A stretch of 64,000 bases of DNA from an uncultured Collinsella sp. (GCA_900758475.1 CAAERQ010000021.1:106095-170094), one strand, 5' to 3'; counted from the first letter of the stretch, positions 1 to 8,570 are shown. Numbers and translations are program-made. Notes: generated by a model from the letters alone, not told the origin.

Positions 1-30
1 GAGCCCCGTACTTCCCGCCAACGCAATTAA

Positions 31-56
31 AGCCACGTCTTCGGACGTGGCTTTTT
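31..56 (+). terminator. Rho-independent terminator of a gene left of the window
   Basis: A 9-bp perfect stem (31-39 with 44-52) closes a TTCG tetraloop and is followed by a T run. The gene it ends is outside the window. Nothing else gene-like was seen up to 174. Confidence 0.8.
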
Positions 57-148
57 GCGTTTAATAGGCCCTCGATCTTATATGCCTCTTTATCCAAATC
101 ACCGCATTTGCAACGAGCGAGCCGGCCTCTACTGATATATGTGTTCAA

Positions 149-203
149 ACAGGGGGTTTGTTGCGCAACATCTGTTCAATGAAGCAGGGGGTTCGGTTAT
201 ACT
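149..203 (+). promoter_or_regulatory. Candidate promoter and direct-repeat operator of the Rrf2 gene
   Basis: A -10 box TATACT (198-203) lies 17 bp after a weak -35 TTCAAT (175-180). Two copies of CAGGGGGTTYG (about 150-160 and 185-195) flank the -35, the second inside the spacer, as expected of a repressor site. A palindrome GTTGCGCAAC sits at 160-169. Autoregulation by the Rrf2 product is an inference. Confidence 0.45.
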
Positions 204-364
204 AAATTGCACTTTAGGCCGTACCTGATTCAGCTAGTCTTCAAGTGCGGCATTCAGTGAACACCCATTTTATAATTTGGTTGTTCAGGCGGTCATTTGG
301 CGTCTCGACACAAGCTCGGCCCCGGAGCTCGTTCGAGCTGTTCGTATTCCTTGAAAGGGGAAAC

Positions 365-850
365 ATGGACATATCGAGGAAGACTGATTATGCCCTTCGC
401 ATGCTTGCGATGCTTGCCGAGGAGCCGGAGCGGTTGCTTTCTGTTCGCACTGCTGCCGAAGAGGTCAATGTTCCGTATTCGTTTGCCCGTTCGATTCAGC
501 ACGGCTTGGTTCAGGCCGGCATTGTGGAGAGCCTGCGTGGTGTTCATGGCGGCATGCGCCTTAAGGTGAGCCCCGACGATGTCACGATCCGTCAGGTCGT
601 AGAGGCCGTTCAGGGCCCCATGGTTATGAATGATTGCACCGCGCCCGATGGCGACTGTGCGCGCATGGGCACGTGCTGCTATCATCCCCTGTGGGCCGGA
701 GCCCAGGCGCTGATGCGCGACTATCTCGATTCCGTTTCGCTCGGCGATATCGTCGCCCATCGCCAGTTTCCGGCTGTCGATCCCAAGTTCGCCGACCGCG
801 ATGCGTTTCCCGAGTACGCCGCTTGCGCGTATGCTTGCCGGGAGGAATAG
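365..850 (+). CDS. Rrf2-family Fe-S transcriptional regulator
   Basis: A 161-residue winged-helix regulator of the Rrf2 family. The N-terminal 80 residues carry the usual MDISRKTDYALRML start and the helix-turn-helix with its wing. Around residues 90-105 there are three cysteines spaced C-x6-C-x5-C, close to the Fe-S ligands of IscR and NsrR, followed by a fourth adjacent Cys. It therefore probably senses iron-sulfur status, oxidants or NO. The ATG at 365 has a GAAAGGGG ribosome site; the longer frame upstream lacks one. It stops 21 nt before the glycosylase gene, suggesting co-transcription, and a rubrerythrin follows, consistent with an oxidative-stress group. The family is clear, the signal is inferred. 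Confidence 0.85.
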   Translation: MDISRKTDYALRMLAMLAEEPERLLSVRTAAEEVNVPYSFARSIQHGLVQAGIVESLRGVHGGMRLKVSPDDVTIRQVVEAVQGPMVMNDCTAPDGDCARMGTCCYHPLWAGAQALMRDYLDSVSLGDIVAHRQFPAVDPKFADRDAFPEYAACAYACREE

Positions 851-871
851 CGCCGCATAAGGAGCATTGTC

Positions 872-1777
872 ATGATTCAGGACCCCTTTCGTTCGATGAT
901 TCGTTCGGAAGGGGTCCTGCGTTATCGCGACCTTCCGTGGCGCCGCACGCGCGACCCGTATATCATCTGGCTTTCCGAGGTCATGCTGCAGCAGACGCAG
1001 GTGCCGCGCGTGGAGGCGCGCATGCCGGCGTGGCTCGATCGCTTTCCGACTGTCCGGGCGCTTGCTCAGGCCGCCCCTTCCGATGTCTTGGATGCGTGGC
1101 AGGGGATGGGCTACAATCGCCGCGCCCTGGCGCTTCACAGGGCTGCACAGTGCGTTGTGGAGGACTGGGATGGGGAGTTTCCGCGTGAGATGCACGATCT
1201 GGTCGCGTTGCCCGGCATTGGCCCGGCAACGGCGCAGGGCATCCGTTCGTTTGCATTCGATCTTCCGGGCGTGTATCTGGAGACCAACGTGCGCACGGTC
1301 TTTTTGCATCATTTCTTTCCCGATGTGCCGGCCGTTCCCGATCGCGAGCTGGTGCCGCTGATTCAAGCTGCCTGTCCGGCGGCCCCCGGTGCGGTGGCGG
1401 ATGAGATTGCGCCCTTTGCCGTGCCTCAAGACGATGCCGACACGCCGCGCGCGTGGTATTACGCGTTGCTGGATTACGGCGCGTATCTTAAAAAGACGCT
1501 GCCCAATCCGTCCAGGCGCTCGGCGAGCTATAGCCGTCAATCCAAGTTTGAGGGCTCGCGCCGTCAAAAGCGCGCCCATATTGTGCGCATGCTGCTGGCT
1601 GCGCGCGATGGGCGGCCGGCGGGCATCACACTCGCCGAGGCCGTGGCGGGTGTCAACGAAATGGAGGCGGCAGCAGGCCGCGAGCCGGTCGAGCGCGATC
1701 TTGTCGCAGGCATTTTGACCGACTTGGAGCGTGAGGGCTTTTGCCGCGTGGAGGGTGACCGCTGGCTAAGCGTGTAG
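872..1777 (+). CDS. mutY: MutY-like A/G-specific adenine glycosylase (cluster-less variant)
   Basis: A 301-residue HhH-GPD DNA glycosylase, predicted to remove adenine mispaired with 8-oxoguanine. The N-terminal WLSEVMLQQTQV segment, with the MutY catalytic Glu, is near residue 35, and the helix-hairpin-helix LPGIGPATAQ near residue 110. Two features are unusual. The catalytic Asp after the hairpin appears as Glu in LETNVRTV, and the C-terminal Cys4 cluster of classical MutY is absent, replaced by a NPSRRSASYSRQSKFEGSRR-type segment. The NUDIX-like MutY tail is also not evident; a short winged-helix-like tail follows. It lies just after the Rrf2 gene, probably in one transcript. A related glycosylase with another specificity remains possible. 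Confidence 0.75.
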   Translation: MIQDPFRSMIRSEGVLRYRDLPWRRTRDPYIIWLSEVMLQQTQVPRVEARMPAWLDRFPTVRALAQAAPSDVLDAWQGMGYNRRALALHRAAQCVVEDWDGEFPREMHDLVALPGIGPATAQGIRSFAFDLPGVYLETNVRTVFLHHFFPDVPAVPDRELVPLIQAACPAAPGAVADEIAPFAVPQDDADTPRAWYYALLDYGAYLKKTLPNPSRRSASYSRQSKFEGSRRQKRAHIVRMLLAARDGRPAGITLAEAVAGVNEMEAAAGREPVERDLVAGILTDLEREGFCRVEGDRWLSV

Positions 1778-1891
1778 CCCACCCGAATCTGAAAAACAGG
1801 ATTGTAAGGTTTAGATTCTCGGCATGAGGGCATCCTAAAGACAAGGCCGCTCAAAGCCTATGGGCGGCATGTGTTGAAGGGAAGTACACCT

Positions 1892-2431
1892 ATGGATTTT
1901 GAGAACTCTCAGACCAAGAAGAACCTCGAGACTGCTTTTGCCGGTGAGTCCCAGGCACACACCAAGTATCGCTACTATGCATCCAAGGCCAAAAAGGACG
2001 GCTACGTTCAGATCTCGAATATCTTTGCCGAGACGGCGGGCAATGAGTCCGAGCATGCCAAGCTGTGGTTTAAGTATCTGCACGATGGCGCCGTTCCGGG
2101 CACTCTGGACAACCTGCGCGACGCCGCCGCGGGCGAGAACTACGAGTGGACCACGATGTATGACGAGTTTGCCAAGACCGCCGAGGAGGAGGGCTTTGCC
2201 GAGATCGCCGAGAAGTTCCGTGGTGTCGCCGCTGTCGAGAAGGCCCACGAGGAGCGCTACAACAAGCTCGTCGAGCGCATTGAATCGGGCGAGGTGTTTG
2301 AGCGCGAGGGCGTAAAGGTGTGGAAGTGTCTGAACTGCGGGCACCTGCATGTTGGTGCCGAGGCGCCCGAGGTGTGCCCGGTGTGCAACCACCCGAAGGC
2401 GTACTTTGAGGAGCAGGTGGTGAACTACTAG
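1892..2431 (+). CDS. rbr: Rubrerythrin
   Basis: A 179-residue rubrerythrin, a cytoplasmic non-haem iron peroxidase that reduces hydrogen peroxide in anaerobes. Residues 1-140 form the ferritin-like four-helix domain with the diiron ligand segments GESQAHTKY, NESEHAK and EKAHEERY. The last 40 residues are a rubredoxin-like knuckle with CLNC and CPVC pairs. The ATG at 1892 follows a GAAGGGA site; an in-frame GTG at 1871 adds seven residues without a better site. The gene stands 114 nt after mutY and is followed by a strong hairpin and terminator, so it may have its own promoter. Together with the Rrf2 regulator it indicates an oxygen-sensitive host. Confidence 0.93.
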   Translation: MDFENSQTKKNLETAFAGESQAHTKYRYYASKAKKDGYVQISNIFAETAGNESEHAKLWFKYLHDGAVPGTLDNLRDAAAGENYEWTTMYDEFAKTAEEEGFAEIAEKFRGVAAVEKAHEERYNKLVERIESGEVFEREGVKVWKCLNCGHLHVGAEAPEVCPVCNHPKAYFEEQVVNY

Positions 2432-2452
2432 CGCGTGGTGCTAGCGTGAGCT

Positions 2453-2538
2453 GGGCCGGGAGGGCCGGACTACCTTCCCTCCTCGCTCACGGCTTCGCAG
2501 GGTCGCGTTGAGGGAAGGTAGTCCGGCCCTCCCGGCCC
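2453..2538. repeat. 29-bp perfect inverted repeat
   Basis: Arms 2453-2481 and 2510-2538 are exact reverse complements over 29 bp, with a 28-nt spacer. The arms are GC rich and begin GGGCCGGGAGGGCCGG. No T tract follows directly, so it is not a standard terminator, though it could protect or end the rubrerythrin transcript. Confidence 0.85.
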
Positions 2539-2587
2539 GCTTCGGGTCGTCGCGTGCTCGTTACTGAAAAGCTGATTAGAAGTTTGT

Positions 2588-2616
2588 GTGCCGCCCCTTT
2601 TGGGGCGGCACTTTTT
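2588..2616 (+). terminator. Rho-independent terminator after rubrerythrin
   Basis: A 10-bp stem GTGCCGCCCC (2588-2597) pairs with 2602-2611 across a TTTT loop and is followed by TTTTT. The remaining non-coding sequence to 2870 shows nothing further that I can name. Confidence 0.85.
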
Positions 2617-2870
2617 GTGTGGGGTCCCGGTCTTCACAATTTCCGTCAAGCTTTTGGTTAGGTTTTGGTCGGTTGGCGTAAGGGCGGAAGGGCAAAAGAT
2701 CATTCGATAAAAAAAGCTCAGAGAAAGTGCTGGTAGGGGAGTTGTTGAGGTTTTCGACAGCTTTCTGACTATAGAATCTTTGCGGCTATTGCCGCGGATT
2801 TCGTTGCCGCGGCCGCGATGGTGCGGGATGCTGGGCGTAAGCGTCGAATGCTCAGATTGAGGAGGCCAAC

Positions 2871-3293
2871 ATGGATCTGTTTCTTGAGACCCCGCGGCAA
2901 CAAGCCGAGCGCATGTTGCGCCAGCAGCAACGGCTTATGGAGATGCAAATGCAAGGGGCGGCCGTCCAGCCTCCTGTGCAAAACGCCGCGCCCGCGGTAT
3001 CGTCTGCGGATGAGGTGGACCCAGGAGCCTATTCCGTACAGCAAGATTCATATGCGCAGGAGCTTGCGTTCGACAAGCGTCGTGCGCGTCGCCGTCGCTG
3101 GGCCCAGCGCCTGCGTACGCTGGCGATGATCGTGCTGATTCCGTTGGGGCTCGCGGCAATCTTCTTGGCCTCATATGCCCTCACGTGCATTCTCAACGGC
3201 GCCTCGCCCAGCGAGGTGCTTGAGCACTTGGCAGTTCTCGGCCAGCGTCTAGGCGATGTCGTAACAACCATCCGCGCCGGCTGGGAGAGTTAG
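2871..3293 (+). CDS. Small single-pass membrane protein, function unknown
   Basis: A 140-residue protein I do not recognise. The first 60 residues are Gln/Ala rich and probably disordered. A very basic stretch (KRRARRRRW, about 69-78) precedes one hydrophobic segment of about 24 residues (about 85-108), so the N-terminus should stay in the cytoplasm. The short outer tail is amphipathic. A GAGGAGG site lies 7 nt before the ATG. It stands alone between a terminator and the DUF6036 pair. Confidence 0.6.
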   Translation: MDLFLETPRQQAERMLRQQQRLMEMQMQGAAVQPPVQNAAPAVSSADEVDPGAYSVQQDSYAQELAFDKRRARRRRWAQRLRTLAMIVLIPLGLAAIFLASYALTCILNGASPSEVLEHLAVLGQRLGDVVTTIRAGWES

Positions 3294-3416
3294 CGTTTGT
3301 CACATTAGGACTTCTAGGGAGTAGGGATTATCGCCACGAGTAAAATTCTTGCATCCTGTGGGTCCTGTCGTGCGACTGAATAGTATTATTGAAGATGAAT
3401 AATAATAGGATTTGCT

Positions 3417-3947
3417 ATGTATAAGCAGGATTTAGAGCAGACTCTTTTGGGCATTGACGAAGAGGCGGAGCTGGAAATAGGTCCAAGAGACGATAGGCCG
3501 AGCGTTGTATTGGTGGGAGGAAGCGCCTTCATGCTAAACGATGTGACGAATCGGTCGGTTACACATGACATTGATGTGTTTGAGGCAGACAGGTGCCTCC
3601 GCGAGATCATAGCTCGATACCCCGAGGTGAATGGTATGGCGGTGGCATATTGCGATCAGATGCCATTCAATTACGAAGATCGTATGATTCCCTTAGATAT
3701 TGGGGCGCGTTTTATCAGGTACTTTACGCCATCCTTGGAGGATCTGGCGGTAATGAAGCTCTATGCCTACCGTCCGAACGACATCGTCGATCTTCATAGT
3801 CAGGCATTCGTCGACCGACTTGATTGGGGACTGCTCGAACGGCTTATATTCGACGAGGGGGAGGCGCTGGCGTCGTCGCCTTCGGAGCGGAGTTATCAAG
3901 AGATGGTCTGCGCATACAGGCAATACAAAAAGGAGGTGCTCGGTTGA
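3417..3947 (+). CDS. DUF6036-type nucleotidyltransferase-like protein
   Basis: A 176-residue protein with the nucleotidyltransferase-fold signature VGGSAFML (about 32-39) followed by THDIDVF (about 49-55), as in DUF6036 and AbiEii-like proteins. The second half is helical with a DIVDLHS segment typical of this group. The start follows a TAGGA site. Its stop codon overlaps the TTG start of the next gene (TTGA), indicating translational coupling. Such two-gene units often behave as toxin-antitoxin or abortive-infection modules, with this protein as the possible nucleotidyltransferase toxin. That role is inferred from fold and context. Local GC is lower than in the neighbouring genes, which fits horizontal acquisition. 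Confidence 0.7.
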   Translation: MYKQDLEQTLLGIDEEAELEIGPRDDRPSVVLVGGSAFMLNDVTNRSVTHDIDVFEADRCLREIIARYPEVNGMAVAYCDQMPFNYEDRMIPLDIGARFIRYFTPSLEDLAVMKLYAYRPNDIVDLHSQAFVDRLDWGLLERLIFDEGEALASSPSERSYQEMVCAYRQYKKEVLG

Positions 3948-4507
3948 ATCTGACCTTTGAGGGATTCTTAAAAGGCTATTGCCGAGAGCTATCCGGACAG
4001 CAGTCGCTGAGTTTTAGAAAACTGGTTGAGCAGGCGACGACGGTTGCGCCGCGCGTGGCGGAGCCTCTGTTTTTGCTCGCTTTGGCGCAAGGAAAAGCCG
4101 AATACGTTCTGGGTTTATCCGAGGGTTCGTGGATGGAAGAGGATTACCGAGGCGTTTTGTCCTTGTACGATCAAGCGGGTGGTATGGCGTCTCTATGTGC
4201 CAAAAGTGAGCTCCCCAACCGTTATGCCAACGTTTGGCGTGCGTATAGAGCGGTGAAGGAAAAGCCAGTGGCGGACAGAAGGATCAACGCCCTGATGCGA
4301 AAAAGAACATTGGGAGCGCTAGAGGAATCGGGCGGCACGCGCTACGGTCTCTGCCGCGATTTGAATCTGAATAAGGGAAACGTGTACGCATACTTAGCCG
4401 GCGATGACTCAAAGGTGAGCAGGGAGACGGCGCGCCGCATTATGGAATATGCGGAGGAGAGGGGCACCCAAGAAGGGGCCGGGCGCCCGGTGCGTGTGGC
4501 GGGGTAA
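3944..4507 (+). CDS. Helix-turn-helix partner of the DUF6036 protein
   Basis: A 187-residue protein starting at TTG 3944, chosen because AAGGAGGT lies 7 nt upstream and the start overlaps the previous stop. The frame is open further upstream, but those starts fall inside the DUF6036 gene. The first 110 residues are helical and unrecognised. Residues about 125-170 hold a likely helix-turn-helix (LCRDLNLNKGNVYAYLAGDD followed by SRETARRIMEYAEE). A DNA-binding antitoxin or repressor partner fits the arrangement, but no family was identified with certainty. Confidence 0.55.
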   Translation: MNLTFEGFLKGYCRELSGQQSLSFRKLVEQATTVAPRVAEPLFLLALAQGKAEYVLGLSEGSWMEEDYRGVLSLYDQAGGMASLCAKSELPNRYANVWRAYRAVKEKPVADRRINALMRKRTLGALEESGGTRYGLCRDLNLNKGNVYAYLAGDDSKVSRETARRIMEYAEERGTQEGAGRPVRVAG

Positions 4508-4558
4508 GATTGATCGCAGTTTTGATTGATGATCGATTGGGTTTGTTGGGCGGAGTCT

Positions 4559-5914
4559 ATGTCTGCTATTGATATTGCGCTTGTTGTGATTGCCTTGGTG
4601 GCGGTGGGAGTTGCTGTGGTTTGCGCCCTGCAGCTTAAAGGCCTTCGTGCCGAGTTGCGAGAGCGTGGCGGCAACGACGCGGAGACGCTCGCGGCGCTCG
4701 AGCAGGCCAACAGCGCGCTCGATGCCCTCAACGTCGCGCTGGCAGAAACCCGCCGCACGGCAAATGCCATCGCGCAGCAGCAGACAACCGATGCGGCCGT
4801 GGAGCAGCAGCGCTACCTGACCATTGCGCGCGAGTTCTCGCAGGCCGGCGACCGTATGGATGACCTGCGCCGCGAGACGGCCCAACAGCTTGGCGCCAAC
4901 CGCGAGGGCATCGAGCGCCGCCTGGACAAGGTGCGCGAGACGGTCGATGCACAGCTGGGCGCCATCCGCAAGGACAACAACATGCAGCTCGATCAGATGC
5001 GCGCGACGGTGGACGAGAAACTCTCCCGTACGCTCAACGACCGTCTGTCTGCATCGTTTAAGCAAGTGAGCGACCAGCTCGAGGCCGTGTACAAGGGTCT
5101 GGGCGACATGCAGTCTATCGCCACCGGCGTGGGCGACCTTAAGCGCGTGCTGGGCAACGTCAAGGCGCGCGGCATTTTGGGCGAGGTGCAGCTGGGCGCG
5201 ATCCTGGCGGACATCCTTACGCCCGACCAGTATCTGGAAAACGTCGCCACCAAGCCCGGCGCCTCGGAGCGCGTTGAGTTTGCCGTCAAGCTGCCGGTAG
5301 ACGAGGGCGATCCCGTGCTGCTGCCAATCGACTCCAAGTTTCCCGGCGACGCGTACGAGCATCTGCTCGACGCCCAGGAGTCGGGCGACGCGGAGACCGT
5401 TGCCGCAGCGCGCAAGACGCTCGATATGATGGTCAAACGCGAGGCCAAGGACATCTGCGAAAAGTACCTGAGCGTGCCCGCGACGACCAACTTTGGCATT
5501 CTGTTCGTGCCGTTTGAGGGTCTGTACGCCGAGGTCGTCAGTCGCCCCGGGCTTATCGAGACCCTGGGTCGCGACTATCACGTCAACGTTGCCGGCCCCA
5601 GCACCATGGCCGCCATCCTTAACAGCCTGCAGATGAGCTATCAGACGTTTAGGCTGCAAAAACGCACCGATGACGTGCTGCGCGTACTTTCCGCCGTCAA
5701 GGCTGAGCTGCCGCGCTATCAGGCGGCGCTGCGTCGCGCGCAGCAGCAGATCGAGACCGCGGGCAAGACGGTCGAGGGCATTATCACCACGCGCACCAAC
5801 GTTATGGAACGCAAGCTCAAGGACATCGATGCACTGGAGGATGCCGAGGAGGCCGACGCGATTCTGGGCTTGGAGTCCGCAGGCTTACTCGCGGGCCAGG
5901 AAGACGAGGGCTAG
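4559..5914 (+). CDS. rmuC: DNA recombination protein RmuC
   Basis: A 451-residue RmuC homologue. It has an N-terminal membrane anchor (about residues 5-25), a long coiled coil (about 30-190) and the conserved RmuC nuclease-like domain (about 200-400), including the LGNVKARGILGEVQLGAIL and LPIDSKFP segments. RmuC limits inversions and other rearrangements at repeats in E. coli. The ATG at 4559 follows GGCGGAG and places the hydrophobic anchor at the very N-terminus; the in-frame ATG at 4526 is less likely. It stands between the DUF6036 pair and an ABC exporter with no obvious operon partner. Confidence 0.9.
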   Translation: MSAIDIALVVIALVAVGVAVVCALQLKGLRAELRERGGNDAETLAALEQANSALDALNVALAETRRTANAIAQQQTTDAAVEQQRYLTIAREFSQAGDRMDDLRRETAQQLGANREGIERRLDKVRETVDAQLGAIRKDNNMQLDQMRATVDEKLSRTLNDRLSASFKQVSDQLEAVYKGLGDMQSIATGVGDLKRVLGNVKARGILGEVQLGAILADILTPDQYLENVATKPGASERVEFAVKLPVDEGDPVLLPIDSKFPGDAYEHLLDAQESGDAETVAAARKTLDMMVKREAKDICEKYLSVPATTNFGILFVPFEGLYAEVVSRPGLIETLGRDYHVNVAGPSTMAAILNSLQMSYQTFRLQKRTDDVLRVLSAVKAELPRYQAALRRAQQQIETAGKTVEGIITTRTNVMERKLKDIDALEDAEEADAILGLESAGLLAGQEDEG

Positions 5915-5984
5915 CCGCAACGGACGGCGGGGCGTCGGCGCAAGCGCGAGGCGCGGGCGCTTTTCGCATCGTGCTTGCCTGAAG

Positions 5985-6000
5985 TGCACTTTAGTGTGCA
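5985..6000. promoter_or_regulatory. Palindrome ahead of the ABC exporter
   Basis: TGCACTTTAGTGTGCA is an imperfect 16-bp palindrome 40 nt before the exporter start, in the expected promoter region. GCACTTTAG also occurs near 207-215, before the Rrf2 gene. A repressor site is possible. A weak hairpin at 5942-5962 (6-bp stem and TT) may end the rmuC transcript. Confidence 0.35.
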
Positions 6001-6039
6001 ACAATGGCGTTTCGCCCTATCAGACGCGAAAGGAAGCCC

Positions 6040-7842
6040 ATGTCTCAGAGAAGCACCAGTCCGCTCAAACGCTCCACCGTGCGCCGCACGTTGCAGCGTT
6101 TTTGGGACGTTACGCGCACACAGCCGTTGATCGTCTTTCTCTCGGTGTTCTCGTCGGCGGGCTATATCTTTTTGCTTACGTTTGCCAACACCTACGTGAT
6201 GGCCCTTATCGTCGACCGCGTCCAGGCCGGCCCCGTGGCAGGCGACCAGGTGTTTGAGGTCTTTGGCCCCTATATTCTGGCGCTCGTGCTCGTTAACCTG
6301 GTAGGCCAGATCCTCTCCAAGCTGCAGGACTACACCGTCTACAAGCTCGAGATTGCGGGCAACTATCACCTGGCGCGCTTGTGCTTCGACACGCTCTCCA
6401 ATCAATCCATGACATTCCACACCAGCCGCTTTGGCGGATCGCTTGTGAGCCAGACGAGTCGTTTTATGAGCGGCTACACGGGTCTGGTGGACGTGACGGT
6501 GTATTCGCTCATTCCCACTATCACCTCGGTTGTCTGCACGGTGGCGGCGCTCGCCCCGGTGGTGCCGACGTTTACCGTGATCTTGGTGGGCATCATGGTC
6601 GTCTACATTGCGTTTGTCTGGCTTATGTATAAGCGCATCATGCCGCTTTCGGCCGCGACGTCCGCCGCTCAGAACAAACTGTCGGGCGTGCTGTCCGACG
6701 CGGTCACAAACATCCTGGCCGTCAAGACCTGTGGGCGCGAGGACTTTGAGCGCGACCTGTTCGATGCCGCCGACCGCGCCGCGCGCGACGCCGAGACGGT
6801 TTCGATGCACGCCATGATGCAGCGCAACTTTACGACCTCGGGCCTTATTGTCATCACCATGGCCGTGGTGAGCGTGTTCGTCGCGGGCGGCAACGCGTGG
6901 TTTGGCATCTCTGCCGGCGCGCTCGTCATGATCTTTACCTATACGTACAACCTCACCATGCGTCTGAACTACGTAAACTCCATGATGCAGCGCATCAACC
7001 GCGCGCTCGGCGATGCGGCCGAGATGACACGCGTGCTGGACGAGCCGCGTCTGGTGGCAGACGACGTGAATGCCCCCGAGCTCAAAGTGAGCGAGGGCGC
7101 GATTGATTTTGAGCACTTGAGCTTTGCATACCGTGACGCCGCGGCGGGCGAGAGCGTGTTCAACGACCTGACGCTCCATGTGGCGGCGGGCCAGCGCGTG
7201 GGCCTGGTGGGCAAATCAGGCTCGGGCAAGACGACGCTCACCAAGCTGTTGCTGCGCCTGGACGACGTGCAGGGCGGCCGCGTGCTCGTGGACGGCCAGG
7301 ACGTCTCGCGCTGCACGCAGCAGAGCCTGCGCCGCCAGGTTGCCTACGTGCCGCAAGAGGCGCTGCTGTTCCACCGCTCCATTCGCGAGAATATCGCCTA
7401 CGGCCGCCCCGACGCTACCGACGAGCAGATCCGCGAGGCGGCTCGCTTGGCAAATGACCTGGAGTTTATCGACCGTCTGCCTCGTGGCTTTGACACCATG
7501 GTGGGCGAGCGCGGCGTTAAGCTTTCGGGTGGCCAACGCCAGCGCGTGGCCATCGCCCGCGCCATTCTGACCGACGCGCCGATTCTGGTGCTCGACGAGG
7601 CGACCTCTGCCCTGGACAGCGAGTCCGAGGCGTTGGTGCAGGAGGCGCTCGAGAACCTGATGTGCGGCCGTACCTCCATTGTAGTGGCACATCGCCTGTC
7701 CACCGTGGCGGCGCTCGATCGCATCGTGGTGCTGGCGGACGGCGAGATCGTCGAGGACGGTACGCATGCTCAGCTTGTCGAGGCGGGCGGCGAGTACGCA
7801 AGCCTGTGGGGCCGCCAGACCGGCGCATTTTTGGAGGCGTAA
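6040..7842 (+). CDS. ABC exporter, fused permease and ATPase
   Basis: A 600-residue half-transporter of the multidrug/lipid exporter type. The N-terminal 320 residues hold six predicted membrane helices. The ATPase domain carries Walker A GKSGSGKTT (about 400), the ABC signature LSGGQRQRVAIARA, Walker B ILVLDEATSALD and the switch histidine in VVAHRLST. It should act as a homodimer in the membrane; the substrate is unknown. Start 6040 has AAAGGAAG upstream; ATG 6004 adds 12 residues without a ribosome site. A palindrome at 5985-6000 may regulate it. It ends 62 nt before nth. Confidence 0.9.
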   Translation: MSQRSTSPLKRSTVRRTLQRFWDVTRTQPLIVFLSVFSSAGYIFLLTFANTYVMALIVDRVQAGPVAGDQVFEVFGPYILALVLVNLVGQILSKLQDYTVYKLEIAGNYHLARLCFDTLSNQSMTFHTSRFGGSLVSQTSRFMSGYTGLVDVTVYSLIPTITSVVCTVAALAPVVPTFTVILVGIMVVYIAFVWLMYKRIMPLSAATSAAQNKLSGVLSDAVTNILAVKTCGREDFERDLFDAADRAARDAETVSMHAMMQRNFTTSGLIVITMAVVSVFVAGGNAWFGISAGALVMIFTYTYNLTMRLNYVNSMMQRINRALGDAAEMTRVLDEPRLVADDVNAPELKVSEGAIDFEHLSFAYRDAAAGESVFNDLTLHVAAGQRVGLVGKSGSGKTTLTKLLLRLDDVQGGRVLVDGQDVSRCTQQSLRRQVAYVPQEALLFHRSIRENIAYGRPDATDEQIREAARLANDLEFIDRLPRGFDTMVGERGVKLSGGQRQRVAIARAILTDAPILVLDEATSALDSESEALVQEALENLMCGRTSIVVAHRLSTVAALDRIVVLADGEIVEDGTHAQLVEAGGEYASLWGRQTGAFLEA

Positions 7843-7904
7843 GCGCCCCGGACGTGGGACAATCGTGCCTGTAGTTTGTTGTGCCGCTGAGCCGAGGAGC
7901 CGCT

Positions 7905-8570
7905 ATGCCACGCGAGACCAATGCCGCCAAACGCGAGCGCGCCGTTGAGGTGTGCGAGCGCCTCAACCGTCGCTATGGCCCGGTCGAGTGTTTTTTGGAC
8001 CACGAGAATCCCTTTAGGCTGCTCATCGCGGTACTGCTCTCGGCTCAAACGACCGATGCACAGGTCAACAAGGTGACGCCGCGGCTGTTTGCCCAGTGGC
8101 CCACGCCCGAGGTCATGGCGGGGGCGAGCGTGGCCGATGTGGCCGAGACCATTAAGTCGCTCGGCTTTTATAAGAGCAAAGCCAAACACGCCGTGGAGGC
8201 CGCGCAGATGATCGTTGCCGACTACGGCGGCGAGGTACCGGCCGACATGAAGGAGCTCGTCAAGCTGCCGGGCGTGGGGCGCAAGACGGCGAACATCGTG
8301 CTCAACGTGGGGTTTGGCATTGTCGAGGGCATCGCGGTCGATACACACGTCAACCGCATCGCGCATCGCCTGATGCTGAGTCCTAAGACGCATGCCAAAG
8401 AGCCGCTCAAGACCGAGCAAGATCTGCTCAAGATTTTGCCGCACGAGTATTGGGAGTCGGTCAACCATCAGTGGATTACCTTTGGCCGTGAGATTTGCGA
8501 CGCCCGCAAACCCAAGTGCGACGAGTGCCCGCTGGCAGATCTTTGCCCCAGCGTACGGGTGGTGCAATAG
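7905..8570 (+). CDS. nth: Endonuclease III (DNA glycosylase/AP lyase)
   Basis: A 221-residue endonuclease III, which removes oxidized pyrimidines and cleaves the abasic site. The helix-hairpin-helix LPGVGRKTAN contains the catalytic Lys, and the catalytic Asp is in VDTHVNRI. The C-terminal [4Fe-4S] ligands C-x6-C-x2-C-x5-C are complete, unlike in the MutY-like protein of this window. The ATG at 7905 has GAGGAG 6 nt upstream; an in-frame GTG at 7881 has no site. Downstream, 8578-8597 holds short T-rich pairing that could act as a weak terminator. Confidence 0.95.
   Translation: MPRETNAAKRERAVEVCERLNRRYGPVECFLDHENPFRLLIAVLLSAQTTDAQVNKVTPRLFAQWPTPEVMAGASVADVAETIKSLGFYKSKAKHAVEAAQMIVADYGGEVPADMKELVKLPGVGRKTANIVLNVGFGIVEGIAVDTHVNRIAHRLMLSPKTHAKEPLKTEQDLLKILPHEYWESVNHQWITFGREICDARKPKCDECPLADLCPSVRVVQ

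Noticed and set aside
3824..3943. Longer N-terminus for the DUF6036 partner
   Set aside because: The extra 40 residues lie inside the DUF6036 gene in another frame and have no homology-like features; TTG 3944 has a strong ribosome site and a TTGA overlap.
4409..5659. 416-codon minus-strand frame opposite rmuC
   Set aside because: Shadow of rmuC with no domain and no start signal.
6004..6039. Upstream ATG as the start of the ABC exporter
   Set aside because: It lacks a ribosome site and overlaps the palindrome region; ATG 6040 has a clear AAAGGAAG.
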